Shown one piece after another: positions 1 through 8,562 of a DNA stretch of 31,891 bases. A program made the position numbers and the translations under genes. How positions within the stretch are numbered: position 1 is the first letter of the stretch; each line of letters begins with the position of its first letter. The notes under the pieces were generated by a model. That model did no database searches, was not told the origin of the DNA, and was given only the letters and a program-made list of their open reading frames with translations. Origin of the DNA: Haplomitrium mnioides (lineage: Eukaryota; Marchantiophyta; Haplomitriopsida; Calobryales); assembly GCA_049999725.1 (NCBI GenBank), contig JBNGIS010030528.1, forward strand, positions 1 to 31,891. Reading direction: 5' to 3'.

Positions 1-1
1 G

Positions 2-1936
2 TCATAGGGAGCTGCAGAAGAGTTGGCATTCCAAGCATTGAAGAAATCACTTCTTCATGCTCCTATTCTTAAATGGTATGATTCTAAACAACCAATCAAA
101 CTTTCGGTGGATGCATCGGGAAAGGCTATTGGCGGAGTATTGCAACAAGAATGGGAGGATGGTTGGCATCCTATTGCCTTCTTTTCTAGGAAGTTGAGCG
201 ACACTGAGCAAAACTACCACACTACAGAGCAGGAAAAATTGGCGATTGTGCTATCAACCAAACATTGGAAGCATTATCTAGGAGATAAGGAGTTTATTGT
301 CCAAACCGACCATAAACCTCTAATCTATCTAGAAACTCAAAAGGAGCTCTCAAAACGACAAATTTGTTGGGCGGAGTGGCGACAACGGTTCCATATAAAG
401 CTGGTCTATGTGGAAGGAAAACGACAAATTGCAGATGCATTGACCCGCATGCCTCAACTCAACATCTTGTCAGAAATCACAATCCATCCTACTTGGTGGA
501 CGGAAATGTTGGCTGCAACAAAAGAAGATGAGGAGATCATTCCCGCACAACAAAAGAATCTCGTGAAAGAGGTGAGAGGATTGATTTTCTTCCAAGACAA
601 GGTATGGGTTCCTAATAGTGTCAAGCTTCGCTCTGAGGTTTTGTATGAAGCACATGATTCGGCAATTGGTGGGCATGTTGGAATTGAGAAAACTTTGGAC
701 AATCTTCAACGAGTCTATTATTGGCCTAAGATGCATCAAGATGTGGAGACCTATGTTCGGAGTTGTTTGGCTTGTCAACAAAACAAAGTGACCAACCTTA
801 AACGTGGAGGTTTATTACAACCGTTGCCAATCCCGAATCGGCGATGGGAACATGTGAGTATGGATATTGTGTGTGAGTTACCACGTACTTCTACGGGTTA
901 TGATGCTATTGTTGTTTTTGTGGATAAATTGAGCAAAATGATTCATATTCGTCCGACTACCAAATCAGTGATAGCACCAGAGTTAGCACGTATTTATTTA
1001 GAAGCTGTCTACTCTCATCATGGTATCTCCACAGTGATTATCTCCGACTGCGGCACTCAATTTACCATCATATTTTGGCGCACAATATTTGGTCTTCTCA
1101 AAACCAAATTGGCTATGTCCACTGCTTATCACCCGGAATCGGATGGTCAAACTGAACGGGCCAACCGCACTATTGAAGACATGTTGCGGGCTTTTACTTT
1201 GGAAGAACAAGAAGAATGGGATTGGTTGCTACCTCTGGTGGAGTTCTCTTACAATAACTCCATCAACAACTCTACACGAGCCACGCCTTTCTTTTTGATG
1301 TATGGTGAGCATCCAACGACTCTATCTAATCTTCATCCTGCATCGACCTCTAAGAGTCCAGCTGCCAATGATTTCCTCCATCGGCTACATCATGGCATCC
1401 AACGTGCTAAGGAAAAACTTGAAGTTGCTCGTAATCGCCAAAAACAATATGCTGATGCTCATCGTTGCGAAGTGACTTTTGCTATAGGTGACCAAGTATG
1501 GCTCTCTACATCCAATCTTCCTTTGCTTCACTCTCGTAAACTATTTGCTCGCTTTATTGGACCATTTGCTATTTCTGCTCGTATTGGTGAAGTGGCATAT
1601 CAACTTGTTTTACCTCCTTACATGAAGATTCATCCATTCTTTCATGTCTCTTTATTACGTGCTTTTGTCCCTCGCTCTACCACCTTCACTTGTAACCAAG
1701 AGCCCTCTCCACCACTTGAGCTTATTGATGGTCATGAGGAATTTGAGGTGGAACAACTCTTGAAGAAACGCACATGTCGTCCAGGTCATCGTGCGATTGT
1801 GGAGTACTTGGTTCATTGGAAAGGCTACCCTCTTTATGAAGCTACTTGGGAGCCATTGGAGAATTTGGCCAATGCCTCTACACTTGTTCACTCTTTTGAG
1901 AACTCTCTTACTCGCAACGAGGATGTTGCGTCTTAA
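2..1936 (+). CDS. Ty3/gypsy chromovirus polyprotein, C-terminal part (RNase H, integrase, chromodomain)
   Basis: This is the 3' part of a Ty3/gypsy pol gene, open for 637 codons from position 23 to a TAA at 1934-1936. Counting from 23, RNase H has D30 (DASG), E71, D96 (TDHKPL) and D138 (IADALTR). The integrase HHCC zinc-binding site is H211, H218, C248 and C251. The integrase core triad is D281, D342 and E378, a D-D(35)E spacing. A GPF module lies near residues 512-530 and a chromodomain at about 574-628 (VHWKGY, ATWEP), which marks a chromovirus. The element would reverse-transcribe its RNA and integrate it, and the chromodomain probably guides integration to marked chromatin. RT, protease and gag lie beyond the left edge. 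The frame continues upstream but holds a TAG at 5-7, where related proteins usually have tryptophan. The normally conserved Arg of SDRGTQF is Cys here. A 3' LTR follows directly. Confidence 0.95.
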
Positions 1937-1948
1937 AAGGGGGGAGGA
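1935..1948 (+). other. Polypurine tract of gypsy element G1
   Basis: AAAAGGGGGGAGGA overlaps the last bases of the polyprotein stop codon and ends one base before the LTR starts with TGTAAC. This is the position and composition expected of the primer for plus-strand DNA synthesis. Confidence 0.85.
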
Positions 1949-2056
1949 TTGTAACGGTCACTAACTTTAGTAAGCTATAGCTAAAAAAATGTCAATTATG
2001 TCTAGAAAGCTATTACTAAGTTAGAGTAGCAAAAAGCAAGTGCTATTATAGAGAGA

Positions 2057-2271
2057 TGGACATGTGGCGCAATGAGAGAAAGTCAACGAATTAAAGTGAA
2101 AGAGGGAGTCTAGATAGACTACTTTAGAAGAGGATGAGGACACATGGCAAGCGGAGAATTAAAGTAAGGAGAAGGTTCTAAAGATAAAGACACGCGGCAG
2201 AAGGAGAACTAAAGAGATGGAAGGTTCTAAGGATAAGAACACGTGGCAGAAGGAGAACAAAAGTAAAAGGT
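2057..2271 (+). repeat. Four imperfect sub-repeats with ACGTGGC-like cores in the G1 LTR
   Basis: Four imperfect copies share a CAYGYGGC-type core followed by GGAGAAYTAAAG-like sequence. The cores are at about 2061 (CATGTGGC), 2141 (CACATGGC), 2191 (CACGCGGC) and 2240 (CACGTGGC). The last three are spaced about 50 bp apart and each is preceded by a TCTAARGATAA-like stretch. The fourth core is a perfect ACACGTGGC, the G-box/ABRE type known to bind plant bZIP factors. All lie 110-320 bp upstream of the TATA box, as expected for an LTR enhancer. The regulatory role is inferred. Confidence 0.65.
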
Positions 2272-2327
2272 GGTCCAATTAGAGTGAGAGAGAAAAGAGG
2301 GGTCCAATTAGAAGAGGATAGAAAAGG
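2272..2327 (+). repeat. 29-bp tandem duplication in the G1 LTR
   Basis: GGTCCAATTAGA occurs at 2272 and again at 2301, each followed by similar purine-rich sequence (GAGAGAAAAGAG and GGATAGAAAAGG). This is an imperfect tandem duplication just upstream of the TATA box. Confidence 0.7.
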
Positions 2328-2375
2328 AACCAATGGGTTTCCTCCACCTATGTAAGCAAAGTGCTTTCTCTCAAG

Positions 2376-2383
2376 TATATAAA
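2376..2383 (+). promoter_or_regulatory. TATA box of the G1 LTR promoter
   Basis: TATATAAA lies about 130 bp before the LTR end, the usual place for the U3 core promoter. In a 3' LTR this would drive transcription into the downstream flanking DNA. Confidence 0.7.
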
Positions 2384-2516
2384 GAAGGGAGAGTGCCTTG
2401 TTTGGCATCTCTTACCTTGTGGGTTTTCCAAGTTCTTTGTGCGCTTCTCTTGTGCTAACTTGTATGTGTTGTATTTGTACTAACTTATGTGTGTAATGTG
2501 GGTGTGTAGTGTTACA

Positions 2517-2845
2517 GATATCCGTTCATCCGCTTCTCCAAGAATTTGAAGTCCATGTGCGACTATGGAAGGTGCATGCGAACACATGCTTTCTATCAAG
2601 ATTGGAAGGAGAACCATCCTCAGAGAGGGTGAATGATCTGCTAGCGGATGAACATCTGTTTGTTATTTCCCGAGATTCGGAGTTCAACGAGATTGTCGAC
2701 TATTTGCAATATCAGACAGTTCCTAAAGGATTGAGTCCTAAGAAGAGGGCTGTATTTCAGGACAAGATGTCGCCTTATACAATGTTTTGGGGTATCTTGT
2801 ATAAATTGTGACCCGATGAGGTTCTTTAGAGATGTATAGAAGGAG
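2517..2845 (+). pseudogene. Degenerate Ty3/gypsy pol fragment (RNase H to integrase linker), G2
   Basis: The frame directly after the G1 LTR reads like the end of a gypsy RNase H domain followed by the linker into integrase: a FEVHV...HANTCFLSRLEGE stretch (family pattern: HVRPGK..NADFLSR), then EIVDYLQ...P, KKRAVFQDK, and ILYKL-stop-PDEVL-stop-RCI (family pattern: LFK...D.ILRRCV). In-frame stops at 2809-2811 and 2827-2829 break it, and resemblance ends near 2845. It belongs to a different gypsy lineage from G1, whose own linker sequence differs. The simplest reading is that G1 inserted into this older element. The assignment rests on remembered family patterns. Confidence 0.6.
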
Positions 2846-2922
2846 AAGTTCGGATTCAGAAGAGGTCGAGGTTCATTCCGAAGAGGGATTTCCGAAGTCC
2901 GAAGGAACAAGCGGAACGACGG

Positions 2923-4660
2923 TCAAGCTTCCAGGAGGAAAACAGCGTCGGACGACTAAGTTCTGAGGTGTACAATTTGTCAGGAAGCGAGAAAAGTCAC
3001 AAGTGACGTCAGCTGAGGTGTTGCGTAGTTGTAAGGTCAACGTACGGGGGGGAAGGACAAGAAAAGACAGAAAAAGACGAGGCATTCCAACTTCCGAGTT
3101 GACTGCGGCGTCGGACGGCTAGCGGAACAGGGTCAAAAACACTGCTTTGGAAGTGTCAGATTGAACTAGAAGCAGTGCTTCGGAATTGGTTTTTGGGCTT
3201 GATGTAATCCGATTTAAAATTCCGGAATTCGATTTGGAGCCTGGGGAAGGTGATTGTGAACCCTGAATTGTCCTAGCTGCGGGAAGTGAAGATTTCTTTG
3301 AGGAATAAGACTTTTTTGTCACAAAACCATTGTCCTCCTCGAGTAAAAGAACTCGGAGAAGGGTAAATCTCAAATTGTCGGGGTCACCACTATACTACAA
3401 CTTTGGATCCGAAGTGTCGTTTCAAGAAATACAAACAGAAGACAAAACTAACTAACCCACGAACATACAGTCACACCCACGATACACCCCGCCAATGATC
3501 CTCTGACTTGGGATGACCTCTGTAACACAAGCTTGAACTCTCAACACTCCATTTCTCCCTTCCCGCTACAGCTCATCTAACTTCCCTAAGATCCAAACTT
3601 TACCACATTTCTTTGGCTTCCGATCTTGACTTTAGCAATTCTGACCTTCCTCTAGACTTCCACGATTCCAATCACACTTCCCACTTCCACCTTCTTCAAA
3701 TAGTTTTTTAACTTCCCTTGCGAGAAACCCTGAATTTACTTCCTCAAGCTCGGAAGAGGATTTCTTTGACTTCCACCTTTGAAAGACAGTCCTCTCGACT
3801 GCTGGCCACCCACTCCACCCTGAAGCTTTGGTAGATCTTCTACACCGTGCACGGGCACGAATGCAGCTACTCCTCTTTGGCTTCCCTTGAGAGAATAAAC
3901 CAGAAACGCCCTCTAGATGTTCTTAGGGTTGTTGCTCTTGCACAGACGACACTGAAACGACCCCAAAGATCCCACTTTGGCAGCCTCTCCGATTTCAGGA
4001 CAACTCAGACTTCCTTCCGCTTTCAAGTATTGGTCTACCTCCAATGCTAGTCTATCCGCAATGATGAGTACACCTGAATCGCTTGAGCTTTTAGAGCTCC
4101 CCGCCCAGCAATTCCCAACACCCCTCCAATCCACCTCCACCTTTCCTAGCCCCCTACTCGAGTTCACTCGCTTCAAGTGAAGCCTAGTCGAATATTGGTG
4201 AAGGTTGTCTTCAGGGATCCTGATCATGGCTCAGATCTGACCCTAGCAGCTTGGCGTAGATTCGAGTTTTCAATCCAAAGAATAGAGCTCGGCGTCTCTG
4301 CAGTCGCATATTCCCAAGTAGTTTTCAAGTGACCTTAATGATGATCAAGCCGATGTCGCTACGTCATTTAGATCCGCAGTAGAGTTAGTTGCAACTAAAA
4401 AGAAGCATTTGACGTTGTAAGGCTAAAAGAGATTCGAAGATGAATTTCAAAGATAGAGTGGAAGAATAATCCGAAGAACCTCGGTCCCTAAATTTGATGA
4501 ATCCGAAAAAGACTAAGTCCGCAAGGTAATTCTGAAGCAAGACTCCACATCATCCGCCGTCATTCGCTGGTGGGAAGTTGGACCGTCAATAGCTCCTTTC
4601 CAAAGTTGACTGGGTTTTGAAGAGCGCCGTCCGACGCCAGTTTCAACGGGGAAGTTGGAA
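2923..4660. repeat. Dispersed 35-bp GC-rich motif: two direct copies and one inverted copy
   Basis: The motif has the form TCMASTTCC, about ten bases, then GCGTCGGACGRC. Copies lie at 2923-2956 (+), 3085-3119 (+) and 4626-4660 (on the minus strand). The 12-bp GCGTCGGACGGC core is identical in the last two. A further half copy (GGGAAGTTGGACCGTC) lies near 4570. The flanks of the 3085 and 4626 copies also show weak inverted similarity (AGGTGT..., AAGGTCAAC...). This suggests related repeat pieces in opposite orientation. Confidence 0.5.
3376..3389 (-). other. Possible reverse-strand primer-binding site
   Basis: On the minus strand this reads TGGTGACCCCGACA, which has the TGG start (complement of the tRNA CCA end) and length of an LTR-retrotransposon primer-binding site. 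An 84-codon minus-strand ORF at 3119-3373 lies just downstream. However, the sequence just upstream on that strand (GTAGTATAG) does not end in CA, and I did not identify the matching tRNA. Weak. Confidence 0.25.
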
Positions 4661-5308
4661 CATCGCGGTTGACCTTCTCCCTGTCCAACTCCAAAGTTGA
4701 CACCTTAGAGTTTTGTCCGTTTGTGCTTTCTAAAGAACTACTTCCGCTACCTGCTTCAGACTTCCACCCTTGCTCTCTTGATAGGACTTCGGACTGCGGG
4801 AGAACATGTGTTTTTATCTAGAGAAAGAGGCGTCCCCTGATCTTTGGTGTTGTTGTTGTTCCCCGATGGTTGTTGCCCTTGTCCCCTACTTTGAATCCTC
4901 CCTTCTAACTTGCTGGACAATCATAATTCTTTAGTTATTGCTTCCTTCCCTACCCTGCTGACACACGACCTTCCTTGAAATTTGTCTTGTGGTCTCTTAT
5001 ACCTGATACTACATTGCGATTCTCCTCTGCTCTCATGATTCCCTTCGCTCTGCTCCATATTCCTTCTCTTCAGGTCCCATCCTTCCGAGATTTTCTGGCG
5101 TTGACATCTCCGACTCTTGCCCTCTTCCTTCTTAATATGAGTATGATTCTACTATTTCAGATCGGGAAAATGAAGTAGCATGTGCTTAGCTTCCGATTAG
5201 AGTTATTCTGTTACTTCCAGATTATCTTACAACTTTATAATGGAGAAATATTGTCGTTGCCGCTTTTGGTTCCTTGTAATCCGGATTAGCTCTTGTTCCA
5301 CTAGCTGA

Positions 5309-6010
5309 CAGAAGGGCATATATGTAGGCTATAAATCCCTATCGATTATATGATATCTGGAACCATCCACGGCGGATGTATTTCAGGCCAAATTCGTCGA
5401 CTGCCACTTCTATGAGGATGTATTCCCATCTTTATTTGAAGATAAAATTTCTTCAATACCAAAAATATTGGAATGGGAGAAAGTATCCACTTTACGGATG
5501 GATCAAAAAGACAAGGCAGGGTGAGGACGAAGTCAAGAGACTTCTTCACTTGACTAAGACTATCGAACTATTGCCTGACTTATTAATGAGATTGCAAAGG
5601 TAACATGATCACACATTCCTACTGTAAATGTACATGCAAGGATTCAAGATATTACTACAACAACAAGTGATCAATTACCAAGGCAAAAGAGAGGACGTTC
5701 TGTAGGCTCTACAAACTCTCAGCCAAGGCAACGAAGTACAACAAAGAGGACTATTTTATCTGCTGATGGACCTCTATTACCATCATCATCCACTACATCG
5801 CCATCTCAGCCTAGTATATCTCTTTTAGAGATCCCAGATAATAAAGAGATCTCGATCCACTATATGGATACTAGGATTTTATGCCAAAGAGAAAGTGTGA
5901 GTATGGATGACCGTTTCACCTTCATGATTTCACAAACTATATCTGATATACACCCTGATCCAAGGTCTGTCAAAGAAGCTATGGACAGCCCCAATTGGAT
6001 TGAATAGGAA
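5309..6010 (+). pseudogene. Copia integrase C-terminus and linker, degenerate (F2)
   Basis: The translation shows the copia integrase C-terminal block IYVGY, YLEPSTADVFQAKFVDCHF and FPSLFED. A low-complexity linker (LPRQKRGR, TNSQPRQR, SSSTTSPSQPSIS) follows, then ISIHYMDT and SVKEAMDSPNWIE at the entrance to the RT domain. R1 and R2 have the same linker, so this is a family feature. Stops at about 5350 and inside the linker, plus a frameshift near 5516, break it. A TAG follows PNWIE at 6005-6007, where related proteins have tryptophan. Confidence 0.8.
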
Positions 6011-7726
6011 AAGGCAATGAATTCTGAATTGGATTCCATGATACAGAGGAAGGTATTCGGACCTTTACTCCACGTACCCTCTGACGCCAATTTAATCGAA
6101 TATAGGTGGATTTTCGTGAAGAAGCGAAACGAGAAAGGCAAAGTTGTCAGATATAAGGCACGCCTTGTAGCCAAAGCCTATACACAGATTCCTAGGAGAG
6201 ACTATAATCTCACATATGCCCCAGTCATGGATGCTATCACATACCAATTCATAGTTGGCTTTTCCCTAGGACATGAGCTCATGACACATCACTTAGATGT
6301 GGTGACAACATAACTGTATGGGCTTCTTGATACCCATATCTATATGAAAGCTCCCCTAGAGCTTATTGCTAGGAATATCTATCATGTTCAACGAGAGAAT
6401 GTCTCTAAAGGGAAACCTTCACGCGAACCATCTACCTCTTTACCTACAACCAATTTACAGCCCAAGAGGAGTACTGGGCTTGGACCTTTAGTCCGTGAGA
6501 TACAGACTAGGCAGATTGGACCTATTGTCTCTCTTATGCATCAATCCATGCCTCTGGCCAAGGATGGATATGTTGTCCAGATCATGAGATCTATTTATGG
6601 ACTTAAGCAAAACGGTCGTATTTAGTATTAGATATTTAAAGAGGAGATGATAGCTATGGGTTTTCACTATAACGATATTGCACCTAGTTTATTTATCAAG
6701 AATATCGACAAACAATTTATTGTTATCACACTCTATATTGATGATATAAACTTATTTGGACACCAATCCCTCTTTGAGCAGACTATTTTTATGCTCAAGA
6801 AGATGTTTGATATGAGGGATATTGGTAAGATAGCCTATTGTTTGGGACTTCAGTTTGAGTACCTTGATGATGGAATTTTAATCCATCAGAGTACTTATAC
6901 TAAGAAAGTCCTAAAACAATTTAATATGGATAAATCTCATTCGGTCACATCTCCTATGGAGATTAGATCACTGGATAGAGATAAAGATTTATTCCATAAA
7001 CGAAATGACATAGAGCCTATCCTCGGATCTGAGATTTCATATCTCTCCGCTATAAAAGCTCTTATGTATTTGGCAAATCAAACTCGTCCTAATATTTCCT
7101 TTGACGTGAACTTGCTAGCCAGACATAGTTCACAACCTGCCATCCGGCATTGGAATGGCATCAAGAGAGTTTTCAGATACTTACAAGGAACCATTGACAT
7201 GGGACTATATTTCCCAAAACACACTGATCAAATCCTAACTGATTATGCGGATGCAGGATATCTTTCGGATCTTGACGATGCTAAATCCCAAACTGGGTAT
7301 GTATTCCTATATAGCTCTACAACCATATCTTGGAGAAGTACTAAGCAGACTTTGACTTGCACATCTTCCTATCATGCAGAGATTATTGCTCTGTATGAAG
7401 CGAGTCGGGAATGCATTTATTTACATAGGATGATTGATCATATTAATGTGTCTTGTGGTCTTCCTTGTCTATCTAACCCTACTGTCCTTTATGAGGATAA
7501 TTTGGCTTGTGTGCAGATCTCGTAGGGCTTTATCCGAGGAGATCGTATCAAACATATCGCACTGAAATTCTTCTTTACGTATGAGTAGTAGGACGACGCG
7601 ATATCTATGTAGTTGATTGCCAGGAAAGACAATATTGCCAATCTTTTTACCAAGGCTTTACCTCCGGTGCTGCATTGACAATATTGCAATCTTATTGGAC
7701 TTCGCCGATTATCCAGTTTATTGTGA
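6011..7726 (+). pseudogene. Copia reverse transcriptase-RNase H, degenerate (F2)
   Basis: The RT begins with MNSELDSM, WIFVKK and ARLVAKAYTQ. It breaks at a TAA at 6312-6314 (HLDVVTT-stop-LYGLLDT), continues through IYMKAPLELIAR and a family-specific insertion to IMRSIYGLKQNGR, and breaks again at 6624 (WYKRF read as stop-Y-stop). The open 292-codon part from 6647 carries the RT active site YIDD (residues 30-33). RNase H follows with YADAGYLSD, YHAEIIALYE and YEDN. A TAG at 7522-7524 and two adjacent stops near 7588 interrupt the tail before LFTKALP and the final LRRLSSLL. The product would copy the RNA and remove its template; this copy cannot. Confidence 0.9.
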
Positions 7727-7945
7727 TATATATCTCTATCTTCGATTATCTTTATCTTTTATATTGATTTGACAATTATATCTTCTATACTGGCGGCATA
7801 TTCTTATATTTTTGATATGATTATCTTTAAATTATCTTCTCATATTATGCTCTTATGCAATTTTCTTGGCCTATAGGCATATCTATTATCTTTTATATTG
7901 GTCTATTTCATTATTTTTCAGATATTTTTATCCATTTATCATGAT

Positions 7946-7995
7946 GGTTGTACTCTTTCCCTCGAAGGAGTATGAGAGGGTTTTAATGAGACAAC
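7946..7995 (+). other. Conserved non-coding block of the copia family (F2 copy)
   Basis: GGTTGTACTCTTTCCCTCG, AAGGAGTATGAGAGGG and TTTTAATGAGACAAC lie between the pol stop and the polypurine tract. The same block recurs in F3, R1, R1.5, R2 and R3 although the surrounding non-coding DNA has diverged. Its role is unknown; packaging, RNA 3'-end or plus-strand priming functions are possible. Confidence 0.7.
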
Positions 7996-8107
7996 ATCAT
8001 TATCGATTTATATGGATTCTATTCGGGGAGTTGGAGCTATATCCTCTCATCTTCATCTTACGATGTTTTATGTTGCGGTTATTTACAACATTCCCATGTT
8101 ATAACCA

Positions 8108-8115
8108 AGTGGGAG
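8108..8115 (+). other. Polypurine tract of F2
   Basis: AGTGGGAG stands directly before the LTR start TGTTAGAATA. The phrase GTTATAACCAA(G/A) upstream is shared with F3 and, in reverse, with R1. Confidence 0.7.
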
Positions 8116-8264
8116 TGTTAGAATACATTTAGTAACATACTTAGTAAGCTAAGAGGAGGATACTTAACCTATGATGAGGTTACTAATCTATAATTAGTAA
8201 CCATGTTAGGTTAAGCCTAACCTAGGATTAAGATAACTATAATCATATTTGGACTATCATTTTA

Positions 8265-8309
<45 letters not shown>

Positions 8310-8396
8310 GATTGAGAAGAGAAGAATGTTACCTTCATATATTTGCATGACCTAATGAGCCAATGTTGTATGTTTATTGCACATCACATTACAACA
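8116..8396 (+). repeat. 3' LTR of F2
   Basis: The 281-bp segment starts TGTTAGAATACATTTAGTAA after the polypurine tract and ends CATTACAACA, so TGTT...AACA ends are present. The interior matches the other LTRs of the family (ACTAATCTATAATTAGTAAC, CCTAGGATTAA). The 3' end aligns with the F3 LTR end (GAGCCA...TTGTAT...CAACA). It is longer than the F3 and R1.5 LTRs because of a TAT microsatellite. An LTR fragment of the same family follows directly. Confidence 0.8.
8265..8308 (+). repeat. (TAT)n microsatellite in the F2 LTR
   Basis: An uninterrupted 44-base run of TAT units (about 14.7 repeats). The other LTRs of this family lack it, so it expanded after insertion. Confidence 0.95.
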
Positions 8397-8562
8397 ATAT
8401 AGAGTAACATAAAACTAGTATTATAAAATAATTTAACTAATCTATAATTAGGTTATTAATCTACCATTAGTGAGTAGATTAAGCTAACACTAATCCTAGA
8501 TACAAACATTGCATTGTATGATGATTATTATTGAGAGATGTTGATATATGACATGAGAGAGG
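8397..8562 (+). repeat. Partial copia LTR, probably the remains of the F3 5' LTR
   Basis: These 166 bases align without gaps to bases 10-175 of the F3 3' LTR (14448-14613). By hand count there are about 12 mismatches (about 93% identity). The first nine LTR bases are absent and the piece abuts the end of the F2 LTR. The last 78 LTR bases are replaced by unrelated sequence starting GGTCGACTAC. Its orientation and place upstream of F3 fit a truncated 5' LTR. Confidence 0.7.

Larger units (their letters stand above)
1950..2516 (+). mobile_element. 3' LTR of gypsy element G1
   Basis: The 567-bp segment begins TGTAACGGTCAC directly after the polypurine tract and ends TAGTGTTACA, so its ends form a perfect 6-bp inverted repeat (TGTAAC/GTTACA) with the canonical TG...CA termini. 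It holds a TATA box at 2376-2383 and purine-rich sub-repeats upstream of it. The sequence right after it (from 2517) resumes inside another gypsy coding remnant, which supports 2516 as the element end. The 5' LTR lies outside the window, so the target-site duplication (probably GATAT, 2517-2521) cannot be confirmed. Confidence 0.88.
2846..5308. other. Unassigned region, probably decayed repeat DNA
   Basis: There is no credible gene in these 2.46 kb. ORFs are short (104 codons or fewer) and low in recognisable content. The left part is rich in TTCCGAAG/TCCGA words and the centre (3480-3850) in CTTCC/ACTTCC. A GC-rich motif of about 35 bp occurs three times, and a possible reverse-strand primer-binding site lies at 3376-3389. 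It may be parts of one or two LTR elements without preserved coding sequence, but I could not define boundaries. The right edge is set by the first recognisable copia codons at about 5309. Confidence 0.5.
5309..8396 (+). mobile_element. Ty1/copia element F2, 5'-truncated, with 3' LTR
   Basis: The copy starts abruptly inside the integrase C-terminal region (QKGIYVGY at about 5309) and continues through RT and RNase H to a TGA at 7724-7726, a non-coding tail, a polypurine tract and an LTR ending at 8396. Gag, protease and the integrase core are missing. Several stops and frameshifts make it inactive. It is related to F3, R1, R1.5 and R2 by the same protein sequence and order of parts. Confidence 0.88.

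Noticed and set aside
454-1298. Minus-strand and alternative-frame ORFs of 69-103 codons inside G1 pol
   Set aside because: They overlap a well-supported integrase frame and have no recognisable content of their own.
1655-1891. Minus-strand 78-codon ORF under the chromodomain
   Set aside because: Shadow of the G1 polyprotein; the forward frame has clear chromodomain motifs.
2178-2408. Minus-strand 76-codon ORF in the G1 LTR
   Set aside because: It lies in LTR sub-repeats; low complexity and no start context.
3847-4227. Overlapping ORFs on both strands (67-104 codons) in the unassigned region
   Set aside because: Mutually overlapping, no family resemblance, and the composition fits GC/CT-rich non-coding DNA.
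4975-5178. 67-codon hydrophobic ORF that could suggest a membrane peptide
   Set aside because: T/C-rich DNA gives hydrophobic translation by chance; no neighbours or start signal support it.
7866-8132. 88-codon ORF downstream of F2 pol
   Set aside because: It covers the non-coding tail, conserved block, polypurine tract and LTR start, so it cannot be a real gene.
8265-8308. Consideration of the TAT run and other spaced repeats as a CRISPR array
   Set aside because: It is a simple microsatellite; no repeat-spacer pattern, and the genome is eukaryotic.
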